Shown piece after piece: positions 49,564-58,912 of a stretch of 64,000 nt of DNA. Numbering within the stretch: the first letter of the stretch is position 1; every line of letters starts with the position of its first letter. Source of the stretch: Xanthomonas theicola (GTDB lineage Bacteria; Pseudomonadota; Gammaproteobacteria; Xanthomonadales; Xanthomonadaceae); assembly GCF_014236795.1 (NCBI RefSeq), contig NZ_CP049017.1, positions 2,024,001 through 2,088,000 on the forward strand. The letters are read 5' to 3'. The translations under genes were made by a program, and so were the position numbers. The notes beneath the pieces are model-generated. The model made no database searches, had not been told where the DNA came from, and worked only from the letters and a program-made list of their open reading frames with translations.

Positions 49564-50725
49564 GGATGGTCTGAACAACTCCCTCTGATCCTGCGACAAT
49601 CGTACAAAGCCCAACAGGACAACGACGATGCAATTGTCTTTCGGCGACGCGGAGTACAACGGCAAGCGCAAGCAGACGCGGCGCGAAAGGTTGCTGGCCG
49701 AGATGGATCAGGTGGTGCCGTGGAAAGACCTGCTGGCGCTGATCGCGCCGCACTATCCGAAGTCGGGCCATCCGGGCCGTCAGCCGTACCCGCTGGAGAC
49801 AATGCTGCGCATCCACTTTCTGCAGCAGTGGTACGCACTGAGCGACCCGGGCGCGGAAGAAGCCTTGTACGACACGGCGTCGATGCGCCGTTTCGCCAGG
49901 ATCGGCGGGTTGGATGAGGTGCCGGACGAGACCACGATCCTCAACTTCCGCCGGTTGCTGGAGACGCACGATCTGGCGCGCACGCTGTTCAACCGGGTCA
50001 ACGCGCACCTATCGCGCAAGGGCCAGAGCCTGCGCGGCGGCACCATCGTGGACGCCACGATCATTGCCGCGCCCAGCTCGACCAAGAACAAGAACGGCGA
50101 GCGCGACCCGGAAATGCACCAGACCAAGAAGGGCAATCAGTACTACTTCGGGATGAAAGCGCACATCGGCGTGGACGATGAGTCCGGGCTGGTGCACCAC
50201 TTGGAATGCACGGCGGCCAACGCCGCAGATATCACCCAGGCGCACAAGCTGCTGCACGGCAAGGAAGACACGGTATGCGGCGACAGCGGCTACACCGGGC
50301 TGGCCAAGCGCGAGGAGATGGCGAGCAAGCGCAAGCTGCGCTATCTGATCGCGGAGAAGCCCTCGAAGCTGAAGCAGATCAAGAGCAAGCGCGAATTGAA
50401 GTGGGCACAGCGCTGGGAGCACGCCAAGGCCAGCCTGAGGGCGAAGGTGGAGCATCCGTTCCGGGTGATCAAGCGCCAGTTTGGCTACGTCAAGGTGCGC
50501 TATCGCGGCCTGGCGAAGAACACGGCGCAAGTGCTGACGCTGTTTGCGCTGTCGAACCTGTGGCTGAAGCGAAAGCAGTTGCTGCCTGTCGTGGGGAGGG
50601 TGTGCCTGTAATCCGGGAAATACCCCGGAAATGCGCCGGAAACGGCGAAAAACCGAGGGTCTGAGCGCCGTGGGCGTGGTCGATATGGCTTGCCTCATCC
50701 TCCGACCGCGTTGATCAGACTATCC
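49564..50725 (+). mobile_element. 1,162-bp IS5-group element, copy 3
   Basis: Same length and ends as copies 1 and 2. The ATAG duplication is exact at 49560-49563 and 50726-50729, and removal restores the IS3 orfB frame. It is the youngest layer of this nest. Confidence 0.93.
49628..50611 (+). CDS. IS5-group transposase (copy 3)
   Basis: A 327-residue intact transposase that reads the same as the other two copies (DATIIAAPSS, CGDSGYTG, EHPFRVIKRQFG). Likely functional. Confidence 0.93.
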   Translation: MQLSFGDAEYNGKRKQTRRERLLAEMDQVVPWKDLLALIAPHYPKSGHPGRQPYPLETMLRIHFLQQWYALSDPGAEEALYDTASMRRFARIGGLDEVPDETTILNFRRLLETHDLARTLFNRVNAHLSRKGQSLRGGTIVDATIIAAPSSTKNKNGERDPEMHQTKKGNQYYFGMKAHIGVDDESGLVHHLECTAANAADITQAHKLLHGKEDTVCGDSGYTGLAKREEMASKRKLRYLIAEKPSKLKQIKSKRELKWAQRWEHAKASLRAKVEHPFRVIKRQFGYVKVRYRGLAKNTAQVLTLFALSNLWLKRKQLLPVVGRVCL

Positions 50726-51458
50726 ATAGGTCATGCGGTAGATCCGTTCGCGCTTGAGCAGGCCAAAGAAGCCCTCGCATGCGGCGTTGTCTGCGCAGTG
50801 ACCCACGGCGCTCATCGAGCACACCAGGGTGTTGGTCAGCAAATACGTCTGATAGTCACCGCTTCGAAACTGACTGCCTCTATCCGAATGCAAGATCACC
50901 GGTTCGTCGCCCTGTCGCTGCCATACAGCCGTCTGCACGGCCCGGATCACCATCTGCCGATCTTGCCGATGATGCATGGACCAGCCCACCACCCGATGGT
51001 CGAACAGGTCCAAGACAACGCATAGATAGAGCTTGCCTTCCCCGGTCTTGATCTCGGTGATGTCGGTGACCCATTTGCTATCCGGCTCCAGAGCGGTGAA
51101 GTCCCGTTCCAGCCGGTTGCGCACGCCCGGCGGAGTGAGTGCCGGCCGGGCTCGCATCCCCCGACGCTTCGGGCGGGCCAACCTTGCAAGCCATCAACGG
51201 CCATCAACCGAGCCACACGGTTCAAGCCGACCCGCTGGCCTTCATCGGCCAGGTCTTCGTGCATTCGACCAGCACCTAGCGTGCACCGGCTATCCTCGTG
51301 CAGTTCACGGATGCGGCATGATAGGCGCTCGTTCTCGCGCTGGCGGGCACTCGGCAAGCGCCGGCTCCAACCGTAATAACCACTGGCCGACACCCGCAGG
51401 CAACGGCACATCAGCCGGATCGGAAACGCATGGCGGCAACGTTCGATCACCTGATACC

Positions 51459-51752
51459 TCAGGATGATCCCTTGGCAAAGAACGTCGCCGCTTCGCGCAA
51501 AAAATCCCGTTCCTTCTTCACCCGCGCCAGTTCACGCTTCAGACGCACCAGCTCCTCATCGCGTGGTGTGCCCGCGCCAGCAAAGGCACCGTTGCCTCGG
51601 CTTGTGGCCTCACGCTTCCAGCGGGTCAACAGGTTGTCACGGATACCCAGCTCCCGAGCCACCTGTGCACAACTGACGCCCGGCTGGCTAGCTTGTTCAA
51701 GCGCACCACGCTTGAACTCCACACTGAACTTTCTTCGCTTCGACATGAACAC
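51459..51752 (-). CDS. IS3-family transposase OrfA
   Basis: This 97-residue protein has helix-turn-helix region [38 protein letters not shown] and leucine-zipper region ([20 protein letters not shown]) ending FFAKGSS. It is intact although its orfB is not. The first ATG is two codons upstream of the conserved MSKRRKFS. Confidence 0.85.
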   Translation of the reverse strand: MFMSKRRKFSVEFKRGALEQASQPGVSCAQVARELGIRDNLLTRWKREATSRGNGAFAGAGTPRDEELVRLKRELARVKKERDFLREAATFFAKGSS

Positions 51753-51808
51753 TCCTCATCGGCCGCATCGGCCTTCTCGTCAGTGTCCGTGATAACGGGG
51801 TAGAACCC

Positions 51809-51957
51809 GTCGCACGATCGCCGCCCTTGCCAAGCCCGGCAAGGTGCGCGGCGGCGGCGGCCGGACCCGCCGGGTCTGCTAAAATTGACGGCTAGTCGCG
51901 TCCCGCGTCTCCCGCCTGCGGTCGCCTTCCCTGTCGCAACGATTTCCAGGAGATTCC
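51809..51957 (+). promoter_or_regulatory. Upstream region of the aldehyde dehydrogenase gene
   Basis: Just after the IS3 end a frame reads TIAALAKPGKVRGGGGRTRR, VC and stop (to about 51882), which could be the tail of a gene lost to the IS events. After it lies a locally AT-rich CTAAAATTGACGGCTAG and a run into the start codon, with AGGAG seven bases upstream. Confidence 0.35.
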
Positions 51958-53490
51958 ATGTCCGCTGACCTGCTCAAGGCGCTCGGCCTGACCGCGTCCA
52001 ATTCCGGCACCTACCTCGGCAACGGCGAGTGGTCCGCGGCCACCGGCGCCGGCGTGCTGCAGCCGCTGAACCCCTCCAGCAACGAGATCATCGCCGAAGT
52101 GCAGGCGACCACCGCGCAGGACTACGAGACCGTGGTCGCCCGCGCCCAGGCCGCGTTCAAGGTCTGGCGCACCACCCCGGCGCCGCGTCGCGGCGAGGCG
52201 GTACGGCTGTGCGGCGATGCGCTGCGCCGGTACAAGGACGCGCTGGGCTCGCTGGTGGCGCTGGAAATGGGCAAGAGCAAACCGGAAGGCGACGGCGAAG
52301 TGCAGGAGATGATCGACATCGCCGATTTCGCGGTCGGCCAGAGCCGCATGCTGTACGGCTACACGCTGCACTCCGAACGTCCGGGCCACCGCATGTACGA
52401 GCAGTACCAGCCGCTGGGCCTGGTCGGGATCATCAGCGCGTTCAACTTCCCGGTCGCGGTGTGGGCGTGGAATGCCTTCCTGGCGGCGATCTGCGGCGAC
52501 ATCTGCCTGTGGAAGCCGTCCAACAAGACCCCGCTGACCGCGATCGCGTCGATGCGGATCTGCAACGACGCGCTGCGCGATGCCGGCTTCCCCGACATCT
52601 TCTTCCTGATCAACGATGCCGGCACCGAACTGGCCGAGACCCTGGTCGAGGACAAGCGCGTCGCGCTGATCAGCTTCACCGGATCGACCCAGGTCGGGCG
52701 CCACGTCGCCGAGAAATGCGCACGGCGCCTGGGCCGCTGCCTGCTGGAGCTGGGCGGCAACAACGCGATCATCCTCGACGAGAGCGCCGACCTGAAGCTG
52801 GCGATCCCCGGCATCGTGTTCGGCGCGGTCGGCACCGCCGGCCAGCGCTGCACCACCACGCGCCGGCTGATCGTGCACGCCTCGATCTACGACACCGTGC
52901 TGGCGACGCTGCGCAAGGCCTACCAGCAGGTCGAAGGCAAGATCGGCGATCCCACCGACCCGGCCAACCTGATGGGACCGCTGAACAGCCGCGGCGCGGT
53001 CGAGCAGTTCCTGGCCTCGATCGAGAAGGCCAAGGCCGCCGGCGGCACCGTCGAGACCGGCGGCACCGCGCTGGACCGGCCCGGCAACTTCGTGCTGCCG
53101 GCGATCGTCACCGGCCTGCACAACGGCGACGAGGTGGTGCAGCACGAGACCTTCGCGCCGATCCTGTACGTGATGAAGTACGACACCCTGGACGAGGCCA
53201 TCGACATGCAGAACGGCGTGCCGCAGGGCCTGTCCTCGTCGATTTTCACCCAGAACCTGAAGGCGGCGGAGAAGTTCCTGTCCGCGGCCGGCAGCGACTG
53301 CGGCATCGCCAACGTCAACATCGGCACCTCCGGCGCCGAGATCGGCGGTGCGTTCGGCGGCGAGAAAGACACCGGCGGCGGCCGCGAATCCGGTTCGGAC
53401 GCGTGGAAGGTGTACATGCGCCGGCAGACCAACACGATCAACTACTCCGATTCGCTGCCGCTGGCGCAGGGCATCAAGTTCGACCTGTAA
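51958..53490 (+). CDS. amaB: ALDH7-family semialdehyde dehydrogenase (AmaB-like)
   Basis: This 510-residue NAD-dependent aldehyde dehydrogenase of the antiquitin type acts on piperideine-6-carboxylate/aminoadipate semialdehyde in lysine breakdown. It shows the Rossmann entry [20 protein letters not shown], cofactor motif FTGSTQVGR, the general-base Glu in [10 protein letters not shown], and catalytic Cys in [11 protein letters not shown]. The C-terminal [20 protein letters not shown] is typical of ALDH7. Substrate is inferred from family. It is followed after three bases by the phosphoesterase gene. Confidence 0.9.
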   Translation: MSADLLKALGLTASNSGTYLGNGEWSAATGAGVLQPLNPSSNEIIAEVQATTAQDYETVVARAQAAFKVWRTTPAPRRGEAVRLCGDALRRYKDALGSLVALEMGKSKPEGDGEVQEMIDIADFAVGQSRMLYGYTLHSERPGHRMYEQYQPLGLVGIISAFNFPVAVWAWNAFLAAICGDICLWKPSNKTPLTAIASMRICNDALRDAGFPDIFFLINDAGTELAETLVEDKRVALISFTGSTQVGRHVAEKCARRLGRCLLELGGNNAIILDESADLKLAIPGIVFGAVGTAGQRCTTTRRLIVHASIYDTVLATLRKAYQQVEGKIGDPTDPANLMGPLNSRGAVEQFLASIEKAKAAGGTVETGGTALDRPGNFVLPAIVTGLHNGDEVVQHETFAPILYVMKYDTLDEAIDMQNGVPQGLSSSIFTQNLKAAEKFLSAAGSDCGIANVNIGTSGAEIGGAFGGEKDTGGGRESGSDAWKVYMRRQTNTINYSDSLPLAQGIKFDL

Positions 53491-53493
53491 GCG

Positions 53494-54234
53494 ATGCGCC
53501 TGGCCGCCCTGTCCGATATCCACGGCAACCTGCCCGCCCTGGAGGCGGTGCTGGCGGACATCGGGCGGCGCGGCGTGGAGCGGATCGTCAACCTCGGCGA
53601 CATCGTCTCCGGCCCGCTGTGGCCGCGCGAAACCGCCGCGCGGCTCATGCCGCTGGCGCTGCCCACGGTGCGCGGCAACCACGAGCGCCAGCTGTGCGAG
53701 CTGGCGCCCGCGGCGATGGGCGCCAGTGACGCCTACGCGCATGCGCGGCTGACGCCGGCGCAGCGGCGCTGGCTGGACGCGTTGCCGCCGACCCTGGCGC
53801 TGCCGCAGGCGCTGCTGTGCCACGGCACCCCGCACGACGACCTGGGCTGGCTGCTCGACGACCTGGTCGGGACGCGCTTGTTGGCCGCCGATGCGCAGCG
53901 CGTGCGTGAACGGCTCGGCGCTACGCCGGCCGCGGCGTTGGTGCTGTGCGGGCACAGCCACGTGCCGCGCACGCTGCGCCTGGACGACGGACGGCTGCTG
54001 TGCAATCCGGGGAGCATCGGCCTGCCCGCCTATGCCGAGGCGCAGCCGCAACCGTACCGTGTCGAAACCGGCACGCCGCAAGCACGTTATGCGCTCCTGG
54101 AGTACAGCGACGGCCGCTGGGACGCACAGCTGCTGGCCGTCGACTACGACCATGCCGGCGCCGCGGCGCAAGCGCAGCGCAACGGCTGCTCGGAATGGGC
54201 GCATGTGCTGCGCCACGGGTGCCTGCCCGGATGA
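53494..54234 (+). CDS. Metallophosphoesterase (YfcE/MJ0936-like)
   Basis: This 246-residue protein carries all metal-binding motifs of calcineurin-like phosphoesterases: SDIHGNLPALEAVL, NLGDIVSGPLWPRE, RGNHERQL, LLCHGTPHDD and CGHSHVPRTLRL, then NPGSIGLPAY. Cytoplasmic; substrate unknown. Close spacing suggests co-transcription with the dehydrogenase. Confidence 0.88.
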   Translation: MRLAALSDIHGNLPALEAVLADIGRRGVERIVNLGDIVSGPLWPRETAARLMPLALPTVRGNHERQLCELAPAAMGASDAYAHARLTPAQRRWLDALPPTLALPQALLCHGTPHDDLGWLLDDLVGTRLLAADAQRVRERLGATPAAALVLCGHSHVPRTLRLDDGRLLCNPGSIGLPAYAEAQPQPYRVETGTPQARYALLEYSDGRWDAQLLAVDYDHAGAAAQAQRNGCSEWAHVLRHGCLPG

Positions 54235-54331
54235 GCGGCGCACGGCGGGTGCGGTTCTGGGATAATTCACCCACCCCGCACGCGAGCGGGCCCACCAGGC
54301 GCATGCCGCCCTCACCGCATGAGAATCCCCA

Positions 54332-54613
54332 ATGAGTGTCGTACGTGAAACCAATTCGCTCGCCGTGGTCAGCCTGGTTGCGGGCATCCTCGGCTGGACC
54401 CTGATGCCGGTGCTGGGCAGCCTCGGAGCGATCGTCACCGGGCACCTGGCGCGCGCGGAGATCCGCCGCCAGCCGCAGCGCTTCCAGGGCGACGGGCTGG
54501 CGGTGGGCGGTCTGATCCTGGGCTGGGCCGCGGTGATCCTCGCGATCCTGTCGGTGCTGGCCTTCGTGCTGTTCTTCGGCGGGCTGGCCTGGTTCGCCAG
54601 CACCCGGTCCTGA
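54332..54613 (+). CDS. DUF4190 small membrane protein
   Basis: This 93-residue protein has two hydrophobic segments (VVSLVAGILGWTLMPVLGSL and GLILGWAAVILAILSVLAFV) separated by GAIVTGHLARAEIRRQP, the DUF4190 pattern. Function unknown. It is four bases upstream of the methyltransferase gene. Confidence 0.8.
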   Translation: MSVVRETNSLAVVSLVAGILGWTLMPVLGSLGAIVTGHLARAEIRRQPQRFQGDGLAVGGLILGWAAVILAILSVLAFVLFFGGLAWFASTRS

Positions 54614-54617
54614 GCCG

Positions 54618-55385
54618 ATGACCGCCTCCGCTCCGCGCGAGCGCTTCAGCGACCGTGTCGCCGACTACGTCCGCTACCGCCCCGACTATCCGCCGGCGCT
54701 GCTGGACTGGGTGCACGGGGAACTCGGCGTGGCGCGCCACGCGCAGGTCGCCGACATCGGCGCCGGCACCGGCATTTCCACCCGCATGTTCCTGCAGGCC
54801 GGGCATCCGGTGCTGGCGGTGGAACCGAACGCGGCGATGCGCGCGGCGGCCGAGACGTTGCTGCGCGGCATGCCCGGCTTCGCCGCGATCGACGGCAGCG
54901 CCGAGGCCACCACCCTGCCCGCCGCCAGCATCGACCTGATCAGCGCTGCGCAGGCCTTCCACTGGTTCGACCTGGACGCGGTGCGCCGCGAGTGGGTGCG
55001 CGTGCTGCGCCCTGGTGCGCTGGCGCTGGTGTACTGGAACTCGCGGCTGCTCGACGGCACGCCGTTCCTGCTCGGCTACGAGCAACTGTTGCTCGACTAC
55101 GGCACCGACTACAGCGCGGTGGCCGAGCGCTACCACGACGATGCGACCATGCAGCGCTGGTTCGGCGCCGGGCTGCGCGGCACGGCCCAGTTCCCGAACG
55201 TGCAGAAGCTGGACTACGACGGCCTGCGCGGGCGCCTGCTGTCCTCGTCCTATGCGCCGCTGGCCGGGCATCCGCGCCACGCGCCGATGCTGGACGCGCT
55301 GCGCGCGCTGTTCGATCGCCACCAGGTCGATGGCCTGATCGAGGTCCACTACCGTACCCGTGCTTTCGCCGGCGCCTTGAACTGA
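54618..55385 (+). CDS. Class I SAM-dependent methyltransferase
   Basis: This 255-residue protein has the SAM-binding motif [21 protein letters not shown] near residue 40, motif II acidic [10 protein letters not shown], and [20 protein letters not shown] (motif III). [20 protein letters not shown] at the start is typical of the Methyltransf_11 group. Substrate unknown. It precedes pyrD by a few bases. Confidence 0.88.
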   Translation: MTASAPRERFSDRVADYVRYRPDYPPALLDWVHGELGVARHAQVADIGAGTGISTRMFLQAGHPVLAVEPNAAMRAAAETLLRGMPGFAAIDGSAEATTLPAASIDLISAAQAFHWFDLDAVRREWVRVLRPGALALVYWNSRLLDGTPFLLGYEQLLLDYGTDYSAVAERYHDDATMQRWFGAGLRGTAQFPNVQKLDYDGLRGRLLSSSYAPLAGHPRHAPMLDALRALFDRHQVDGLIEVHYRTRAFAGALN

Positions 55386-55394
55386 GCCGTGCCC

Positions 55395-56450
55395 ATGTAT
55401 TCCCTCGCCCGCCCGTTGCTGTTCGCCTTCGACGCAGAGCGCGCCCACGCGCTGGGCCTGCGCACGATCGAGATGGTCTACCGTACCGGCGCCAATCCGC
55501 TGCTGGCCAAGGCGATCGCGCCGATGCCCACGCGCGCGTTCGGCCTGGAGTTTCCCAATCCGGTCGGGCTGGCCGCAGGCCTGGACAAGAACGGCGAGCA
55601 CATCGACGCGCTGCTGGCGCTGGGTTTCGGCTTCGTCGAGATCGGCACCATCACCCCGCGGCCGCAGCAGGGCAATCCGAAGCCGCGCCTGTTCCGCCTG
55701 CCGCGCGAACAGGCGGTGATCAACCGCATGGGCTTCAACAACCTCGGCGTGGATGCCCTGGTGCGCAACGTCGAACGCGCGCGCCGCCGCCATGGCCTGC
55801 TCGGCATCAACATCGGCAAGAACAAGGACACGTCCAACGAGGACGCCGCGTGGGACTACCTGCATTGCCTGGAAAAGGTCTATGCGCTGGCCGACTACGT
55901 GACCGTCAACATTTCCTCGCCGAACACCGCCGGCCTGCGCGAGCTGCAGGAGGAACAGGCGCTGCGGCAGCTGGTGTCGCAGCTGCGCGAGGCGCAGGAA
56001 ACGCTGGCCGCGCGCCACGGCAAGCGCGTGCCGATGCTGGTCAAGGTGGCGCCGGATCTGAGCGACAGCGACATCGACGCGGCGGCGCGGGTGCTGTCGG
56101 ACCTGCAGGTGGACGGGGTCATCGCCACCAACACCACCGTCGCCCGCCCCGGCCTGGAGCACAACGCGCTGGGCGCCGAAGCGGGCGGCCTGTCCGGCGC
56201 GCCGTTGCTGGGCCAGTCCACTCTGGTACTGCGGCGCCTGCGCGCGCGCCTGCCCGAGGCGATCCCGCTGATCGGGGTCGGCGGCATTCTCTCCGGGGCC
56301 GATGCGGTGGCGAAGATGGCCGCCGGTGCGGCGCTGGTGCAGTGCTACAGCGGACTGGTGTTCCGCGGCCCGGAGCTGATCGGCGACTGCGTCGAGGCGA
56401 TGCGCCGGCGCCGCGAGGCGCCCAGCCGCGGCGCGGTCGCCGCGGTATGA
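55395..56450 (+). CDS. pyrD: Dihydroorotate dehydrogenase (quinone), class 2
   Basis: This 351-residue FMN enzyme of pyrimidine synthesis is linked to the quinone pool at the inner membrane. An N-terminal membrane-associated helix ([20 protein letters not shown]) marks class 2. FMN and substrate motifs are [24 protein letters not shown], catalytic Ser region [26 protein letters not shown] and [16 protein letters not shown] 55395 is preferred over a GTG two codons earlier. It overlaps murB (ATGA). Confidence 0.95.
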   Translation: MYSLARPLLFAFDAERAHALGLRTIEMVYRTGANPLLAKAIAPMPTRAFGLEFPNPVGLAAGLDKNGEHIDALLALGFGFVEIGTITPRPQQGNPKPRLFRLPREQAVINRMGFNNLGVDALVRNVERARRRHGLLGINIGKNKDTSNEDAAWDYLHCLEKVYALADYVTVNISSPNTAGLRELQEEQALRQLVSQLREAQETLAARHGKRVPMLVKVAPDLSDSDIDAAARVLSDLQVDGVIATNTTVARPGLEHNALGAEAGGLSGAPLLGQSTLVLRRLRARLPEAIPLIGVGGILSGADAVAKMAAGAALVQCYSGLVFRGPELIGDCVEAMRRRREAPSRGAVAAV

Positions 56451-57487
56451 GCAACGCCTGGTCGCTGACCGCGCAAGCGCCGCTGCAGGCGCGCAACACG
56501 TTCCATGTCGCCGCGCAGGCGCCTTGGCTGCTGCAGATCTTCGCTCCCGACGCGCTGCCCGAGGCGCTGCTGGCGCCGCAACTGGCCGGCGCGGCGCTGC
56601 TGCCGCTGGGCGGCGGCAGCAACCTGCTGTTCGCCGGCGACGCGCCCGGCGTGGTGCTGGCCTTCGCCAACCGCAGCATCGACACGCTCGAGCATCGCGC
56701 CGACTACGCCATCGTCCGCGTCGGCGCCGGCGTGGGCTGGCACGAGCTGGTGATGTGGTCGTTGGCGCAGGGCCTGTCGGGGCTGGAGAACCTGGCGCTG
56801 ATCCCGGGCACGGTCGGCGCCGCGCCGATCCAGAACATCGGCGCCTATGGCGCGCAGGTCGGCGAATTCGTGCACGTGGTCGAGGCCTACGACCGCGCCG
56901 ACGCGCACTTCGTGCGGCTGGACGCGGCGGCCTGCGAGTTCGGCTACCGCGACAGCCTGTTCAAGCGCCAGCCCGACCGCTATCTGATCGCCGCGGTGGA
57001 GTTCAACCTGCCGCGGCTGCATGCGCTGCGCCTGGACTACGCCGGCATCGGCGAGGAACTGGACGCGCTCGGCATCGCCACGCCGGGCGCGCCCGACGTG
57101 GCGCAGGCGGTGATCAACATCCGCCGCCGCAAGCTGCCCGACCCGGACGTGCTCGGCAATGCCGGCAGCTTCTTCAAGAACCCGCTGCTGCCGGCCGAAC
57201 AGGCGCAGGTGCTGCAGCATGCCCATCCGGCGCTGCCGGTGTTCACCGGCGACGGCGAGAACCAGCGCAAGCTGTCGGCGGCCTGGCTGATCGAGGCCTG
57301 CGGCTGGAAAGGCCATCGCGACGGCGACGCCGGCGTCTCGGCCGCGCACGCGCTGGTGCTGGTCAACCACGGCCAGGCCAGCGGCGCCGAGTTGCTGGCG
57401 CTGGCACGGCGCATCTCGGCCTCGGTACTGGAGCGCTTCGGCGTGCTCCTGGAGCCGGAACCGCGCATCGTCGGCGCGCACTGGTGA
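56447..57487 (+). CDS. murB: UDP-N-acetylenolpyruvoylglucosamine reductase
   Basis: This 346-residue FAD enzyme reduces enolpyruvyl-UDP-GlcNAc to UDP-MurNAc in peptidoglycan synthesis. It has the FAD-binding [11 protein letters not shown] and [20 protein letters not shown], the active-site region RDSLFKRQP, catalytic Ser in [11 protein letters not shown], and the final Glu in [10 protein letters not shown]. It belongs to type I MurB (E. coli length). Start overlaps pyrD. Confidence 0.95.
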   Translation: MSNAWSLTAQAPLQARNTFHVAAQAPWLLQIFAPDALPEALLAPQLAGAALLPLGGGSNLLFAGDAPGVVLAFANRSIDTLEHRADYAIVRVGAGVGWHELVMWSLAQGLSGLENLALIPGTVGAAPIQNIGAYGAQVGEFVHVVEAYDRADAHFVRLDAAACEFGYRDSLFKRQPDRYLIAAVEFNLPRLHALRLDYAGIGEELDALGIATPGAPDVAQAVINIRRRKLPDPDVLGNAGSFFKNPLLPAEQAQVLQHAHPALPVFTGDGENQRKLSAAWLIEACGWKGHRDGDAGVSAAHALVLVNHGQASGAELLALARRISASVLERFGVLLEPEPRIVGAHW

Positions 57488-57790
57488 TCCCGGCGGTCTC
57501 GCTGCGCGCGGCCGCCTGATGCTGGCCAGCACGCTGTCGTTCGGCGCGATGGTGATCGCGATCAGGCTGGCCTCGGCGCACCTGTCCACGGTGGAGATCG
57601 CCTTCTTCCGCAACCTGTTCGGCCTGCTGTTCCTGCTGCCGATGCTGGTGCGCCCGGGCCAGCCGCTGCCGCGCACCGCGCAGTTGTCGCGCTATCTGCT
57701 GCGCACCGCGGTCGGCCTGGTGTCGATGCTGGCCGGATTCTGGGCGATCGGCCACCTGCCGCTGTCGCAGGCGATCGCGCTGTCCTACTA
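57484..57790 (+). pseudogene. EamA/DMT permease, 5' fragment
   Basis: A GTG overlapping the murB stop starts [11 protein letters not shown], then a one-base loss near 57517 puts the rest in another frame (MLASTLSFGAMVIAIRLASA, FFRNLFGLLFLLPMLV, SQAIALSYY). At about 57790 similarity ends abruptly and antisense TonB-receptor sequence begins. At least two lesions: a frameshift and loss of the 3' two-thirds. Confidence 0.8.
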
Positions 57791-58306
57791 CCCCCAGATG
57801 CCCTTTCGGCTGGCTGTCGCTGGTATATGGTGGTCGCATTGGCCGCGTCGTCGAGCGCGCTTGGGCGCGATATTGATGACGCCGCCCACCGTGCCGTTGG
57901 GCGACATGCCCAACAGCAGCGCGCCAGGCCCTTTCACCATCTCGATGCGCTCGACGTACTCGGTCCTGACGCGGTCGTCGGACGCGATTCCGTAGATCCC
58001 GTCGAAGGCGATCTCGCCGCCGCGGCCGCTGACGCCATTGGACATCTTGCCCTGCACCCGCCCGTCCTCGAACGGAATCCGCAGGCCGCAGGCGTGCGCC
58101 AGATCGGTCAGTGCGCCCGCCAGCGTCTGCGCCGGCGCCTCCACCGCGCCGGCGGTGGCCTGCGATGCGCAGGCACTTGTCCGGCGAGCGCGGCCAGGAC
58201 CGCGGCCAGCAGCGTACTGGGAACCCAGGATGCCCTTGCATCGCCTGCCATGGTCGAGGAGAGGAACGCGCCGGCGCCGAGGACGGGGGCCGCTGGTCGG
58301 CCGCAT
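57788..58306 (-). pseudogene. TonB-dependent receptor, N-terminal fragment
   Basis: On the minus strand the sequence shows an STN-domain piece (PAQTLAGALTDLAHACGLRI) and a plug-domain piece (VERIEMVKGPGALLLGMSPN then GTVGGVINIAPKRA). The two are closer than in intact receptors (internal deletion around GGEIAFDGIYG). The barrel is absent. It resembles siderophore receptors. The stretch 58307-58450 has nothing recognisable. Confidence 0.8.
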
Positions 58307-58450
58307 CGCGCGACCGGCGTGGCGCCGGGCCGGTGCGGTCCAGGGACCGCCCCCGCACAGCTCAGGTCGCCTGGCGGTGGCACACGCCTGCGTCCACGCT
58401 CCTACCGATGTGGGCTGTGGCGCGCAACCCGCAACCCGGCGATCGACTCC

Positions 58451-58885
58451 CTAGCGCTTGGCGACCAGCAACGCGATCCCGGCCACCACCAGCCCGATGC
58501 CCCCCCACTCGCGAAGCGAGGGCCTCTCGTGCAGGAACACGAAAGCCAAGACCAGCACCAGGACCACGCTGAGCTTGTCGACCACGGCGACCTTGCCGAG
58601 TTCGCCGACCTGCAGTGCGCGGAAATAGCAAAGCCACGATGCCCCCGTCGCCAGGGCCGACAGGACCAGGAAGACCTGGGTCCGCCCCGGCAGGGCCAGC
58701 GGATTGGACCACTTGCCGGTCGCGATGACCAGGGGCAACAGCACCGCGACGACGATGATCGTCCTGACCGCCATCGCCAGATCGGAATCGACGCCCTTCA
58801 CGCCGACCTTGGCGAAGAGCGCGGTCAATGCCGCAAACAGCGCGGACAGGCCCGCCCAGAGGATCCACTGCGACGCGTTGTGCAT
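58451..58885 (-). CDS. Small EamA-family membrane transporter
   Basis: This 144-residue protein has four to five hydrophobic helices (WILWAGLSALFAALTALFAK, TIIVVAVLLPLVIATG, VFLVLSALATGASWLCYFRA, LSVVLVLVLAFVFLHERPS, GIGLVVAGIALLVAKR). It is a single EamA unit, probably dimeric like half-size DMT proteins. The substrate is unknown. It lies beyond the 3' end of the sensor kinase gene and in the same direction. Confidence 0.85.
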   Translation of the reverse strand: MHNASQWILWAGLSALFAALTALFAKVGVKGVDSDLAMAVRTIIVVAVLLPLVIATGKWSNPLALPGRTQVFLVLSALATGASWLCYFRALQVGELGKVAVVDKLSVVLVLVLAFVFLHERPSLREWGGIGLVVAGIALLVAKR

Positions 58886-58912
58886 GGGTGCGGCTCCTGT
58901 CGGTTCCGGCGC

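Larger units (their letters stand above)
49425..51450 (-). pseudogene. IS3-family OrfB, frameshifted and IS-interrupted
   Basis: The N-terminal part ([20 protein letters not shown] to [10 protein letters not shown]) is joined to [20 protein letters not shown] by a one-base loss near 51180. The catalytic region follows ([49 protein letters not shown]). The inserted IS splits it at RMTY; the tail YPTLDAARADVFQYIERRHN resumes at 49564 and runs to 49425. Two independent lesions. Confidence 0.85.
49420..51808 (-). mobile_element. IS3-family element interrupted by another IS
   Basis: Terminal repeats GGGTTCTACCCCG (49420) and CGGGGTAGAACCC (51808) flank orfA and orfB on the minus strand. The 1,162-bp element (49564-50725) sits inside orfB with an exact ATAG duplication. 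Without it this IS3 copy is about 1.22 kb. Outer flanks show no duplication. Confidence 0.9.
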
